A program made the translations under genes and the position numbers. Below, piece after piece: positions 1-11,185 of a DNA stretch of 64,000 bases; the stretch's first letter is position 1, and each line of letters opens with the position of its first letter. Origin of the DNA: Heterocephalus glaber (lineage: Eukaryota; Chordata; Mammalia; Rodentia; Bathyergidae). Location: positions 5,551,854-5,615,853 of the forward strand of contig NW_004624783.1 of assembly GCF_000247695.1 (NCBI RefSeq). Reading direction: 5' to 3'. The notes under the pieces are model-generated. The model ran no database searches, was not told where the DNA came from, and was given only the letters and a program-made list of their open reading frames with translations.

Positions 1-480
1 TCTTGCACTATGGGCACAATCTCTGCTGTTATCTGAGAAATTATTTCTGATTTCATTTTTTCCAGATCCTCTTTCTTTCTTAGTTCAGGGAGTCCAGGTG
101 GTTGAGTATCAGATTGTCCCATCTTGTTTCCCTTTGGAGTTGTTGTAGGTGATCTGGAATCTGGTTCTGAGGCTTGTTTACGTGTCTTCTCATTTCGACT
201 GGGGTGGGTGGGGGTAGGGAGGGGTGCTGCTGGTGCTGGCGTGGCTCACCTCCTCTGTGCTGGGAGTGGTGGTAGGTTGGCCTGGAAGCCTCCTTCTCTG
301 CACTAGGAGCTGTGGCATGTTGACCCAGAAGCCTCCTCTGCACTGGGAGCTGTGGCACACCTACCCAGAAGACTCCTCTTCACTGGGAGCTGCGGCACAC
401 TGACCCAGAAGCCTCCTCTGTGCTGGGAGCTGTGGCACACCTACCCAAAAGCCTCCTCTGTGCTAGGAGCTGTCAGAAGA
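1..480 (-). mobile_element. LINE-1 5' end (5' UTR and start of ORF1), continues off the window
   Basis: Read on the - strand, this gives a GC-richer 5' UTR with tandem units, then an ORF1-like Glu/Lys-rich reading frame running to the window edge. The right boundary (about 480) abuts a LINE-1 ORF2 fragment in the same orientation, in the wrong order for a single element. This fits a younger LINE-1 inserted into an older one. Confidence 0.6.
248..475 (-). repeat. 40-bp tandem repeats in LINE-1 5' UTR
   Basis: About 5.5 copies of a 40-bp unit containing GGGAGCTGTGGCACAC; the CCTCCTCTG block recurs at 331, 371, 411 and 451 with exact 40-bp spacing, and degenerate copies lie at 248 and 288. Tandem monomers are typical of rodent LINE-1 5' UTRs, though a 40-bp monomer is short. 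Confidence 0.8.
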
Positions 481-952
481 TTTTTAATAGGATGAGATCC
501 CAGTTATTGATTCTCTGTGCTAGTTCCTGTGCTACTGAGGTTTTGTTCATAAAGTCTTTTCCTATGCCAAAGTCTTCAAGAGTTCCACCTAACCTATTTT
601 CCAACAAGTTTAGTGTTTCTGTTTTAATATTTAGATCTTTGATCCACTTTGATTTTAGTTTAGTGCAAGGTGAAAGATACGGCTATAGTTTTAATCTGTG
701 GCAGGCTGAAATCCAGTTTTTCCAGCACTATTTTTTAAAGAGGCTATCTTTCCTCCAGTGAGAATGGTTGGCTTCTTTGTCAAAGATGAGGTGGCTCAGT
801 CCATCTGGAGTTGTGTCTGCATCTTCTAATCTATTCCACTGATCCTTGGGTCTGTTTCTTTGCCAGTACCATGCTGTTTTTATCACAGTGGCTTTATAGC
901 ATAGTTTCATGTTGGAGATTCTTGCCTAGAATTGCTTTTGCTATAAGAAAGT
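481..952 (-). mobile_element. LINE-1 ORF2 fragment
   Basis: The - strand reads as the C-terminal third of LINE-1 ORF2, including the segment around KTAWYWQRNRP that follows the reverse transcriptase. It is broken by stops and truncated at both ends. Confidence 0.85.
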
Positions 953-1480
953 GTTGTGGCAAAGCAGAACAGCTCAGTGTTACAGTCAAGTGTCACAGCT
1001 CTTTGTTATAGATATATCAATTTGAAGACTCAAGAATCTGAAAGTTACTTGAAGAGAAGGAAAAAAACCTTTTATTAGCTAGCTGGCTCAGAAGAGTTTG
1101 CTCACTCCAAATTCTGAGTGTTGAGTCCATTTATACACAGTTGGGGAAAAGAAATGGAGAGGAACCTTGTAGGGTGGACACATAGCTAGAAGGTGGGGGA
1201 TACCTTAGGTAGAAACAGATGCATTGTTTAAATTGGGCAGGAACACCATATCGCCCAAATGGTTACATTTCTGGGACAGAACATCTTATGGAAAAAAAAG
1301 AAGGGGGCAAGGCAAAGGCCTGTCCTGTTGTACATTACTGCTTCATCAGAAGCACTAGGAATGTCAGTTTCAATTAAAAAAGAAAATATTTCAGGCAGAA
1401 AAACAAAAGAAGAAATAGGATTGAAGGACATTTCCTTTGCTGTAGAAGCAGCTAATGCATTTTATTTTTAGATCTTTGAG
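953..1480 (-). mobile_element. Possible LTR of an endogenous retrovirus
   Basis: On the - strand there is a TATAAAT-type box near 1130-1136, followed by AATAAA at 1071-1076 and a CA end near 952-956. This resembles a U3-R-U5 order. The upstream (U3) boundary is not clear and no family is recognised. Confidence 0.35.
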
Positions 1481-3354
1481 TTTTTTATTTCTTTTATTTC
1501 TTTTATTTCAGTCTCAGTATTTGTAATTGTTGTATCAGAAAGGACTAATATTCACCCAGAATGCACTAGAACAACTCACAAGGCAATGTCTAGTCTGACT
1601 GCTGGAGCTCACGCTGTATGAAGGTTTAAATATATATTCCCAAGGGAGAACTGTAGAGATTCAAACATAGAATAAGCACTGCCTTAGCATTTAATTTAAA
1701 ATAATATAAAATACAAATGAAAGGTACAATATAAAGACACCAGGGTAGGACCCAGCCGAAGAAAGACTTCACCCCAGATAATTGGAATAAAGAGATCAAG
1801 TGAAGAAAAGATTTTAGAGGTGTGGACAGGATGAAGAGAACAGAATAAACCCAGGGGCCAAGGGACCAGTAACAGCACAGGGCCATTATCACCTCTTGCA
1901 AGGAAGAGATAAAGGGAGGAAATAGTGTCACTGAGGAAGAGGTGGCCCAATGGGAATGGTTTTCATGAAAAGATTGAGTTATTGCCCAAGATATGACTTC
2001 AAAGGAAGGAGAGGGAAGAAATATTCTGATTCATCTTTCTTTTGGTGTCCAGTCTCTTACTTTCCTTTTGCCAAACTCAACCAATGACACCAATAACAAG
2101 GGAGCCCAACTGATTGACTCACAAAGGTCTAATTCCCCAGATGTGGGGTGAAGTAGTGAGGAGTGAGACTCAATGGGGGTGGGAATTTAAGGCTTTGACT
2201 CTCATGTAATTCTTTTTGTGAGGAACAGGTATGTCTTTTCTCTTTTATGATAAGTAGTTTTAGGTGGAACTCCACTTTTTAAAGGGTCTTTAAATAAACA
2301 TTTAATGTTGTAATGCATATCAATTATCATGATATCAGAAATTATGACCAAATTAATAAGAATTATCAGAGACTTTCAGAACTTTTGTTCAGGCAATGTC
2401 ACTGGGACAATTTATATAGTTAAATAGCATTAAAACGTTGCTTCTTTCCAGAAGAACCACTCATAAAAGACATTAGCATATTTTAATTAACAAATTTTAG
2501 TAGCACAATTATATTTAAATTATATTTTTTTATCCTCCTAATAGCTTTACAAGTAATTTTCAGATACATTTGAAACCCTGCCCAGAGGGTTTTATCTGAT
2601 ATATAAGAGCCAAAGAATTTCAAAACATTTATAGAAAGTTTTGTAGAAACATCCAAATTACTAAAGCATATAAAGCTCCAGGTTTGGATTCTGTTGGAAT
2701 GTATAATTAGTACGAAGGAGACAAACAAAATCACCTCTCTATAGTCGTCTCTTTTTGGATCAGAACCAGTAAGACTCATAAGTGCAGAGCAGTTGGCTTG
2801 AACTGGCCCGAGGGATTCTCTTCCCAACTCTGTCCCAAGACTGTGTATTGGTGGTTAGAAATCTATGGGGATAGGAGTATTTACACTAGGGAAATTGACA
2901 AAAGCTAAAAATAAGACTTTCTTTCCTCCCTTCTCACTTCCTCCCACCCACACACCCGCATTCAGCTTCTCCCTTGGACCTAGTAGAGGCCTGTAATAAA
3001 TTGTTTTCTGTTTGAGATTTCCTGAGGATGGTCCTGGAATATATGATTCCTAGGGATCTATTTAACTCTCTGGGGTTCAATATCCCAGTTAGTACCTGCA
3101 TTGTGGTATGGGAGACTTCTACCTGGGACCTTCAACATCACTGGGCCTTTAGACTGCCCATCTCTGAGAGAGGCGGCCTCTCTGAGCCCATGCTCGGGCT
3201 CAGCTTCTGTCTCAGCAGATTCCCTCTTGCGTCTCCTGGACTCTTAAAGGCCCTCTTGGTGGTTAACTCAGTTTCTGCAGGATACTGGTGCCTCATTTAA
3301 AAAATATGTGGTTTTGTTTTGACCCATATCATCCCTTTACCTTCTCACAGACAC
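1481..3354. other. Unassigned sequence
   Basis: Mostly AT-rich, non-coding sequence with no repeat family I recognise. The open frame at 3028-3300 lies in a GC-richer patch but shows no motif or known similarity. Confidence 0.4.
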
Positions 3355-3436
3355 TTTTTTTTGGTAGCAGGGATCAAACTCGGGTCCTTGCGCTTGCGAG
3401 GCAGGCGATGGAACCACTGAGCTAAAACCCCGGCCC
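3355..3436 (-). mobile_element. ID-like tRNA-derived SINE
   Basis: Complete copy with T-run at left (A-tail on the - strand), then a tRNA-Ala-like body with A and B boxes ending CCGGCCC. Type A variant (CCTCGC-type loop). Confidence 0.95.
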
Positions 3437-3454
3437 TCACACACTCCTTTTATG

Positions 3455-3540
3455 TGTGTGTTGGTTTTTTTTGGTACCGGGGATCAAACTCGGGACCTTG
3501 TGTTTGCGAGGCAGGCAATGGAACCACTGAGCTAAATCCA
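3455..3540 (-). mobile_element. ID-like tRNA-derived SINE
   Basis: Type A copy 18 bases after the previous one, slightly truncated at its 5' end. Imperfect target duplications CACACACTCC.. (3438-3454) and CACACACGCTC.. (3541-3559) show an independent insertion. Confidence 0.93.
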
Positions 3541-4429
3541 CACACACGCTCTTTTTATGAAAGGATGCCAGAACACCATGCAGCCCAGCCTGGCACTTTC
3601 TCAGTTCAAAAGCCACATCATCTTGAACACAAGCCAAGATCTCAAATTAACCTGGACTGTAATTTTTCTCCTAATACTTGGAACCTTGGCAAGTTCTGGG
3701 CAGAATGCCTGATGTTCTCTATCTTAAGGGCTGGAGGCCATCTTTACCTAAATAAAATGATGCCTTAATAGAAAAGTCAGCTCTTTCAACTCTTTAGTGA
3801 CATTTTTTTATGTCATTATAATTTAGTATCCTTGTGACTTATGGATTACCTTGATAATGATGGAGTTTCCATTTAACATGTTCTTATTCACATTTAACCC
3901 AAATGTTATATTGCATTACCAGATTCAGGTAACTGACATGTAAAAATTTAAAGAAGAAATTATTCTGTGTAACCCTGACCAATGAAAGGTCTATATCTGT
4001 GTAAATAAGAGCAACAATGTACCTCCTCTGCAGTTCAGTCTCCCAATTTGCTAAACGGGAACCATCATGGTACCCTCTGGGAAGGCTCAGATAAGACATA
4101 AAACAGAGTTTGAACAGAGGGAGGTTTATACATATTAATCATCATCTTCATTATTACTAATATGAAAGTTCGTACACTTTCTCTCATCTGAATTTTAACT
4201 CGTTTTGAGTACATAGGATCTTTCTGAGTTCAAAACAGAATTTATTAATCTTGGTATTTTTCCTATCTAAAGTAGTTTGGTTTGTTGCTGGCTAGTACAG
4301 TTGTTTTGTTGGGCTTATTTTCATTTTTGTAAAGAGAGATAATATAAAGGGGCAATAAATGTATTAAAAGTAAATTTATTCTCATATGTCTGTTTGGTGA
4401 AGTTCTAGCATGAATATTAAAAGTTTTTT
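3541..4429. other. Unassigned sequence
   Basis: No gene or recognisable repeat seen. Confidence 0.4.
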
Positions 4430-4515
4430 GGGGGGCCGGGGATTTAGCTCAGTGGTTCCAGAGCCTGTCTTGCAAGTGCAGGGTCCTGAGTTCAACCCCC
4501 AGTATTAAAAAAAAA
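4430..4515 (+). mobile_element. ID-like tRNA-derived SINE
   Basis: GGCCGGGGATTTAGCTCAGT body with B box and short A-tail; type A with several mutations. Confidence 0.95.
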
Positions 4516-4963
4516 GGTATTTTTGGTCACTCCCCATTCTCCTTTTCTTGGTAGAGTTCCAAACAAATTGAAGAAATTGCTATCTGAAGGGAGGAGAAGA
4601 AGAATCATGGAATTAAGGTGGTATAGAGAGAAACATAACCACAAAAAGGATTTTATCATGAGAAAAAATTGATCACCCTGACTCTGGTCTTCATCTCCCA
4701 CTTCTCCTTTTTGCATAGTAACATCACATGAAGGGTTTGATGTAAAGAGAACTAGAAAAGTAGACTATGCAGAGCCTAAAGCAGGAAAGATGTTCTCTTA
4801 CTGAGAAATGAATGCACTTTATTATCAGCATTTCATCTAATATCCATTTTATTATCCTGCCAAATCTAGTGTCTTATATTGTAAGCATTTAAAATTCTGC
4901 TAAATATTTTTTCACTTAACAATAAATAAAAAACAAATGGACATACAAAAATAAGAATTCTCT
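4516..4963. other. Unassigned sequence
   Basis: AT-rich, no gene or recognisable repeat. Confidence 0.4.
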
Positions 4964-5058
4964 GGGCTGGGGATTTAGCTCAGTGGTTCCAGTGCCTGCC
5001 TTGAAAGCGCAAGGTCCCGAGTTTGATCCCTGGTACCAAAAAAAAAAAAAAAAAAAAA
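4964..5058 (+). mobile_element. ID-like tRNA-derived SINE
   Basis: Full copy with about 21-base A-tail; flanked by AGAATTCTC / AGAATTCCTC target duplications. Confidence 0.95.
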
Positions 5059-6233
5059 GAATTCCTCAGATGTTGATTACAACTTAAATTTTCACATATC
5101 AATAGATCAGAATGTTGTAAATGCTTTAAAGACCCTTATGGGTATGTATAGAACAACACAATAAAAACAAAAGATGTGTATATACATACACTGATACTGG
5201 TTGTAAAGTGTTAACACCATGCCTTAGAATTTTCTTGATCTTTTTATTCTAACAGGGAAATTTGTATCATGAAAGCTAATGTTTTCTCACCTAAACTCTC
5301 ATCCTCCTGGATCTAAAATGATGGCATTCGTCCAATTTTACTTGCCTGATTAAGACTCTTAATCATTTTAGACCTTTTTCTATTTTAAAACTGAAACAAG
5401 GATTACAAGCTCATTTACATTTTTATTGTAAATAATGCATTCAGTTACAGGGCAACTGAGAATTTGTGCCTTCTAAAGCCTTTGAGAGTCAAAAAATAAG
5501 TTCGCCTGAATCTAATAACCCAGGTAAGGAGAATTGTAATTTGGAATTATCCTTGATAAAGAAATGCAATTAGCCAAGTATAAACTGCTTGTATGATTGG
5601 GTTGGTGTCTCATACTTAGGAGCTTTATTCACTTCCTATTTTCCTTAGTCTTTCTCTTCCTCTACCCCTAACCAATACTAAGGATATAATTCCTGATCTT
5701 AAGAGAGTTTAGAATAAAAATTATAGGATGGGCTGTGGAACAACTTCCTCATATCACCACAAATATAGGGTTGCAGCTGTCCCTGTTGGGACCTTTGAAT
5801 TTTACAATAAAAGTCACCTTACCAGAACTCTTAATGAATTGACCTATTTGGAGCCAAGTGAAGGAACTATTATCCAGGAGGCAAATGGACTCCATGTGCT
5901 TTTCAGGAACTACTACCAGAACAGTGAGAAACTACCACAAGGGTGAGGTCACAGGGTCTGGATGGGTGATACTGCAGGGCAAGTCCCTCCACTGGATGGG
6001 CCCGAAGAGAGCCTTTGCATCCGAAAGAGCTGTAGCAGTACACAGACCACACTTGGACATGCAGATGTGTCATCCGGGGCTATTTACCAGAGATGAAGAA
6101 GGCCCTCCTTTGGTGAGAGGATACCAAAGCATTTAAATACATCATCATCAGTAATGAAGAATCATGTAGTTTAAGGAGAAAGAATTCATACAGATGTTTC
6201 AAGCTATCACTGATGATGTTAAGAACTCTTGTG
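5059..6233. other. Unassigned sequence with open frames of unknown origin
   Basis: Contains a 72-codon open frame (5728-5946) and an overlapping 92-codon frame (5858-6136). Neither has a motif I recognise. Together with Lys/Glu-rich coiled-coil-like stretches at 6330-6830 in shifting frames, this could be a decayed retrocopy of an unidentified gene, or chance. Confidence 0.25.
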
Positions 6234-6319
6234 GCCAGGGATTTAGCTCAGTGGATCTGTCACCTGCCTCACAAGCACAAGGTCCTGAGTTCGATCTCCG
6301 GTACCAAAAAAAAAAAAAA
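6234..6319 (+). mobile_element. ID-like tRNA-derived SINE with perfect target duplication
   Basis: Type A copy bounded by AAGAACTCTTGTG at 6221-6233 and again at 6318-6330 (13 of 13 identical), indicating a fairly recent target-primed insertion. Confidence 0.97.
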
Positions 6320-7016
6320 GAACTCTTGTGATCAGATAGAAATTATTGCCATGGAAATTTTCAGGACAAAATGGAAAACCTGGCAAGGATCACCAACTTT
6401 AAGGAAAATACACAACATGGGAGAGAAAGTGCAGAATTAAGAGGAAAAAATGTCCCCAGAGGAAACAGATAATAAAGAGCACATACTGGAGCTGGAAAAC
6501 AATTTCTAGCATCTTCAGAAAAACTGATAGAATATTTAATTCTCAAAATGAAAACAGAATCTCATAAAAAAGAATAGCAGAGAACAAAGAGTATTTGGCA
6601 AATAAAAATAGGTTTGTTAAAATGGAAAAAAAGTAAAAGACCTGAAAAATGCAGTCAAGGAATTTTACACAAAAGTAAAACAAAAAGTCAAAGATTTGAA
6701 AGAAAAACATGTGAACATGTGAAAGAAAAACAATTGAATTAAGAAGGTCAGTCTGACAAGCAGTTCTTGAAAAAGAGAAAACAGAAGGAAGGAAATCATT
6801 TAAAAACCACCAAACAAAAATATACAACAGGAAAAATTCCCAGGACAGATGGATATCTAGCTTTATATTAAAACTTTATATTAGAAGGGCTCAAGTGTCC
6901 ACTTGCTTAAAAAAGAAAGACCCAGGCTTAGGCTGGCTTTTCCAGTGTCCAGTTGGTATCAGCTGTGATCCAAATTGGCATCCTCTACTTTGTGTTCCTT
7001 CTCTAAACTCCAAGGA
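6320..7016. other. Unassigned A-rich sequence
   Basis: A-rich on the + strand with short Lys/Glu-rich frames; see the entry at 5059. No family recognised. Confidence 0.3.
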
Positions 7017-7031
7017 CTGTCTGGGTTTTTT

Positions 7032-7128
7032 GTTTTGTTTTGTTTTGTTTTTTTGGTACCGGGGATCGAACCCGGGTCCTTGTGCTTCCAAGGCAGGCAG
7101 TGGAGCCACTGAGCTAAATCCCTGGCCC
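7032..7128 (-). mobile_element. ID-like tRNA-derived SINE
   Basis: Type A; tail is (TTTTG)n on the + strand. Target duplication CTGTCTGGGTTTTTT at 7017-7031 and 7129-7143. Confidence 0.97.
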
Positions 7129-7143
7129 CTGTCTGGGTTTTTT

Positions 7144-7619
7144 AAAACAAGGAATCTAACAATAAGAAAATGTGTTAAAGCCACCCTGAAACTCTAGTGC
7201 TGCCCAATCAAGATGCCCTAGAGACACTGACAGACTATTGTGGAAAATTAGCTTTTCTGTTGGAAACAATGCATTAAGTGAATCCATGCTGAAAATAAAT
7301 AGGCACACCCACACCATCCATATACATACTTATTTAGTTACTTGTATCATTCTAAAGTGTCTTGGAAAGATACGTATGTGCAGAAGACTATGAGAAGGGG
7401 GCAAATAGCAATGTGTGGCTGAAATTCAGATACCTATTTCCTGAATTAGCCATGAAATGGAAAGTACCATGGAAAAATAATCACTCATCAATATACCAGC
7501 CATTGTAACAAAGGCTCAAGCATTAGAAATTTATGAAATAAAGCCTATGGCTACTTTTTAACTTTATATCAGAAAGCATACTGTGTACACCAGAAAGTTC
7601 AAGATGTACTTACACATTT
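7144..7619. other. Unassigned sequence
   Basis: No gene or recognisable repeat seen. Confidence 0.4.
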
Positions 7620-7800
7620 TTACTGAAACTCATCACCCTCTTTTAAGACCACAGAGCAGTTATTACTTTCTGACATTTCCTTGCTTATTGCTTGTTTCTT
7701 TGTGTGATGTAGGCTCCATAAAAGCTGGGACTTTGAGTGTGCTTGGTGCATTGTCATGAGCTGATAATGTTTATTGAGTGCAGGAAGGAAATTTCCTACA
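7620..7800 (+). mobile_element. L2 (LINE-2) 3' fragment, diverged
   Basis: Pattern of the L2 3' end: ...TTGCTTATTGCTTGTTTC..., then ATGTAGGCTCCATAAAAGCTGGGACTTT, compare L2 'GTAAGCTCCATGAGGGCAGGGACT'. Strongly diverged. Confidence 0.5.
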
Positions 7801-8599
7801 ATCCGTTTTCCTTATAGACCATCTTTGTGACTCAAGAGACTCTTCAGTCCATCTTGTTGTGTTCGTGTTGATTAGCTGGTCTATGAGTGCTGACCCCAAG
7901 TCCAGATTCAGAGACTTCTCTTAGAGAAGGTTTCTTTGAATGTCATTCGTATTGTCAACTCTGTTACCCTAGATATAAAAAGTAAATGTTGGACAAAAGC
8001 AGTATTTGCTATAACAAAACGCAGATGTCCATCAGTGGGGAATGGAGAATGTTGGGATTTGAAAGAGCCAAAAGAGTAGTGTTCTTATCTCTTGAGAAAG
8101 GAGGGGTTTTTTGAGAAGCTGTAAACTTAAGATGATGAAATTCAAAGTCCACATTAAACTTCACAGGCGAATGTAACTGAAATGTGAAGCCAGCTGGGTT
8201 TTGTACTTCTCTTCACTTCCAAGATGGGCCACCCAGGCCTTCGTTTCCTGCCTGTAGAAGTGGAGGAGCCCTGGTGAGCAGATGCTAGTGGTCAGCAGAA
8301 TAGTGCGCCAAAAGGCCAAACATTTGTGGCAGAGCCACTCGTACCCATTTTACACTCCTAGTTTTACCATTCAAATAAATCACTCTACCTAGGGGTTAGA
8401 ACTAAGTCTAGAATCATTAATACTCTTATAACCTGGGAGTGGAAATTCCCTCATGAAGTATGAGAGAGGAATAAGTTTTTCACCAAGGACTTTGTGGTGC
8501 ATCATTTATAAGCATAAAGTCAGACCTACACATAACAGTACAAGCCATGGTCCAAAGGACATTAAAAGTGCAGGAAAATTGCAATACTATGTGTATTAG
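7801..8599. other. Mostly unassigned; short LINE-1-like patch at 7975-8045
   Basis: The patch contains AGATGTCCATCAGTGGGGAATGG, a motif of LINE-1 3' ends. The rest shows no gene or family I recognise. Confidence 0.35.
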
Positions 8600-8960
8600 C
8601 TTTCTCATCACTGAACATAATGTCTGATACCCACAACTTCTAAGAGGAGAATTTTAATTTGCCTCAGTTTGGGGGATTCAGTCCATGGTAAGCTGGCTCT
8701 AGTGCAGGAACATCATGGCAGAAGGGCATGGCAGAGCAAAGCTGCTTAGTTCATAGTGGTTGGGAAGCAGAAGGGAACTGCAGCAGTGGTGACAAACCTA
8801 TGACAGTGTGCCTCAGCAGGCTGTTTGTTATCATTGAAAACTCTAAGAGGTTCGCTATCACTGCCATAGAGGAAGGGCAAAGGACCAGACAAGGACCCCA
8901 GGAGCACACCTCTATGACCCACGTAGACACATGCAGAAGTGTACTCCACCAATCCTTTGG
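8600..8960 (-). mobile_element. Old LTR-type repeat fragment
   Basis: Contains AGTCCATGGTAAGCTGGCTC and AACATCATGGCAGAAGGGCA, wording typical of a widespread mammalian LTR-like repeat. Appears to be the same family as 9070-9395 in opposite orientation. Subfamily not determined. Confidence 0.45.
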
Positions 8961-9069
8961 GTAGGTCCAATCAAACTGACACTTCACTGTAACCACCACA
9001 TTATGTATGATCCTTTTGTAAAAATAAATAATTCTAATATATGTTAGCACATATATAAATAAGAAAATG

Positions 9070-9395
9070 GACTGCTACAGTTTGGATCTTGAATGTCAAA
9101 GGTTTAAACCCCAGCGTAGTATTATTGAGGTTAATGGGAGGTGGTGGAAATTTTAACAGGTTGGGCCTAATGGTGCTTTTTAGGTCTTCAAGGCCAAGCC
9201 CTTGTAGGAGATTGTGAGACCCCAACTTGTTCCCCTCATCCTTCTTCCTGGTCATAATGTGCTGCCTTGCCACGGTCCCAAGGCAGTGGAGCCAAATTAT
9301 CATGGATAGAACCTCCAAAACTGAGCCAAAATAAACCTTTTTCTTTATAAGTTGATTCTCTTAGGTATTTCATTATGGTATGGAAATCTGACCAA
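9070..9395 (+). mobile_element. Old LTR-type repeat (ERVL/MaLR-like)
   Basis: Begins TGCTACAGTTTGGATCTTGA and ends with AAAATAAACC (poly-A signal) followed by AAGTTGATTCTCTTAGGTAT. This is a common ancient LTR layout; the exact family is not determined. Confidence 0.6.
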
Positions 9396-9475
9396 TATAA
9401 GGTCTATGCATCAAATGTAATACTGATGTCTTTGGAAAGTGTGATCATGAGAGATGTTTATTACAGGATAGAGGG

Positions 9476-9624
9476 GGTTTTGTGGTATGGGGGATCAAAC
9501 CCATGGGGGCACTCTCCTGCTAAGCTAGGTCCCCAACCACTTTTATTTTTTATTTTGAGACAAGGTCTCACTAAGTTTCCCAGGTGGGACTTGAACTTGT
9601 GATCCTATCTCAGCCTATACTACC
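9476..9624 (-). mobile_element. B1-dID composite SINE, truncated
   Basis: On the + strand a divergent ID part (GGGGGATCAAACCCATGGG) is followed by TATTTTGAGACAAGGTCTCA, the 3' end of B1. The B1 5' end is missing where the solo LTR begins. Confidence 0.85.
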
Positions 9625-10067
9625 TGAGACAGAAATCATGAATAATCAGGAATATGCTGTTTGGAAGAGGCTTTATTACAGCTTACACTGCAGCATACAG
9701 CATAAGAGAGAATTATGCATTGACTGATCCATGCTGCATTCACATGGAGCCCTTCCAGCCTTTCAGAATGGTGCTCACTCATGTCTCAGGATTGACTGAC
9801 CCAGACTGACCTGGGGGAGGCTGCTTATATAGAGTGAGCATGGGCAGAGGAAGGGCTCCTTGTACACCTGACTGAAGAGGGTTACAGAGGTATGGAGGCA
9901 TCTGTGACAGCTTTACAGCAGGCTGAAGCTGGATGTAGAACAAAGCAAATGTCTCCTGAAGTGGCTGTGGGGCATCTCATGCAGTTATGGCCCCACCACA
10001 AGGCATCTGGGCAGCTGTAGAAGAAAAGTACCTTTTGGGGTGTGTTGGATCCTTTTCCCCTGTCTCA
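9625..10067 (-). mobile_element. Solo LTR of an endogenous retrovirus
   Basis: 443 bp bounded by perfect 8-bp terminal inverted repeats TGAGACAG...CTGTCTCA. On the - strand there is a CTATATAAG TATA box at 9824-9832 and an AATAAAG poly-A signal at 9671-9677, giving U3, a ~150-bp R and a very short U5. Flanks are ACTACC (9619-9624) and ACTACA (10068-10073), a possible 6-bp target duplication with one mismatch. No internal retroviral sequence is present, so it is a recombined solo LTR. A 6-bp duplication would suit a class II (ERVK) origin; this is inferred. Confidence 0.75.
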
Positions 10068-11185
10068 ACTACACTTCAAGAAACTAGAAAATAAAGAACA
10101 ATTTAAGCTCAAAGTTAGAAGGAAGAAATAATAAATATCAGATCAGAAGTAAATGTACTAGGAGTTTAGAAAAACAATTTTTAAAAATCAGTGAAACTTT
10201 TTGAAAAAAATGACAAACCTTTTGCTACATTAAGAAAAATTTCTGTTCTCCAAAAGATGTCAGTAAGAAATGAAAAGCGTAAGTCCCAAACTAGAAGCAA
10301 ATATTCATCATAAACTTATTTGAAAAAGGTCTTCTACCTAAAATATATAAAGAACTACAATTTTTAAAACTTAATTGCAAAAACAGTCAAAAGACTAAGG
10401 AGATACTCCAAAAAAGTGTATATGAATGGCAAATACACGCCTAAATGAATGCTTGACATCATTAGTTGGCAAGTAAATACACATTAAAACCATAATGAGA
10501 TATTACATGGTCAGCAGAACTGTTAAAGTTTAAAAAACTGACCATAACAAGTATATATTAAAATATAATATCTTGACCATGAACTCAGTAATTATATTCT
10601 GGTTCTATCCTAGAGAAACATGCATACATGTTTGTAAAGAGGCATGTGTTAGGATGTTTACTGCAGTAGAGTCTAAAATAGTGAAAAGCTGGAGACAATG
10701 TAAAAGCCCATCAGGAGGGGGATGGTCAAATATATTGAGGTACATTTATACTATGACGTTCTCCTCAGCATTTAAAGAGAATTGGGTATCTTTACTAACA
10801 TGGATAAATCTCCAAGATACAGTTAAGTAGAAGAAAGTACATTTTTTATCAGAAAGAAAGAGAATGGATGTGATTAATGAGTAGTACCAGGCATCTTTGT
10901 GGTGCTAGGATAGTTTTCTCTTTTGATTGTGATGCTGATTAGAAAATCTGTGCGTATGAGACAATTACAGGGAACTGTGCCCACACAATGAATACATGTA
11001 ACCTGGTAAAAATCTGAGTAACTTCTGTGGCTTGTACCAATATCAAACTTGTGGTTTTGACAGTGGACTGTAGTTATATAAAATGTTACCAGTAAGGAGG
11101 TTCAGTGAAAGGTATATATGATCAACTGTTCCATTTTTGTAACTATAATTATTCAAAATTTTTTAAAGTTAAAGAAAAAATTACA
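10068..11185 (+). mobile_element. LINE-1, old, internally deleted
   Basis: Starts in mid ORF2 (TCAAGAAACTAGAAAATAAA), jumps near 10240 to the ORF2 C-terminal segment (TTCTCCAAAAGATG), and ends in a 3' UTR with an A-rich tail. Reading frames are destroyed. Confidence 0.85.

Noticed and set aside
3355..3540. tRNA-Ala-like sequences considered as tRNA genes
   Set aside because: They lack a foldable acceptor stem, end in A-tails with target duplications, and recur about 25 times: SINEs, not tRNA genes.
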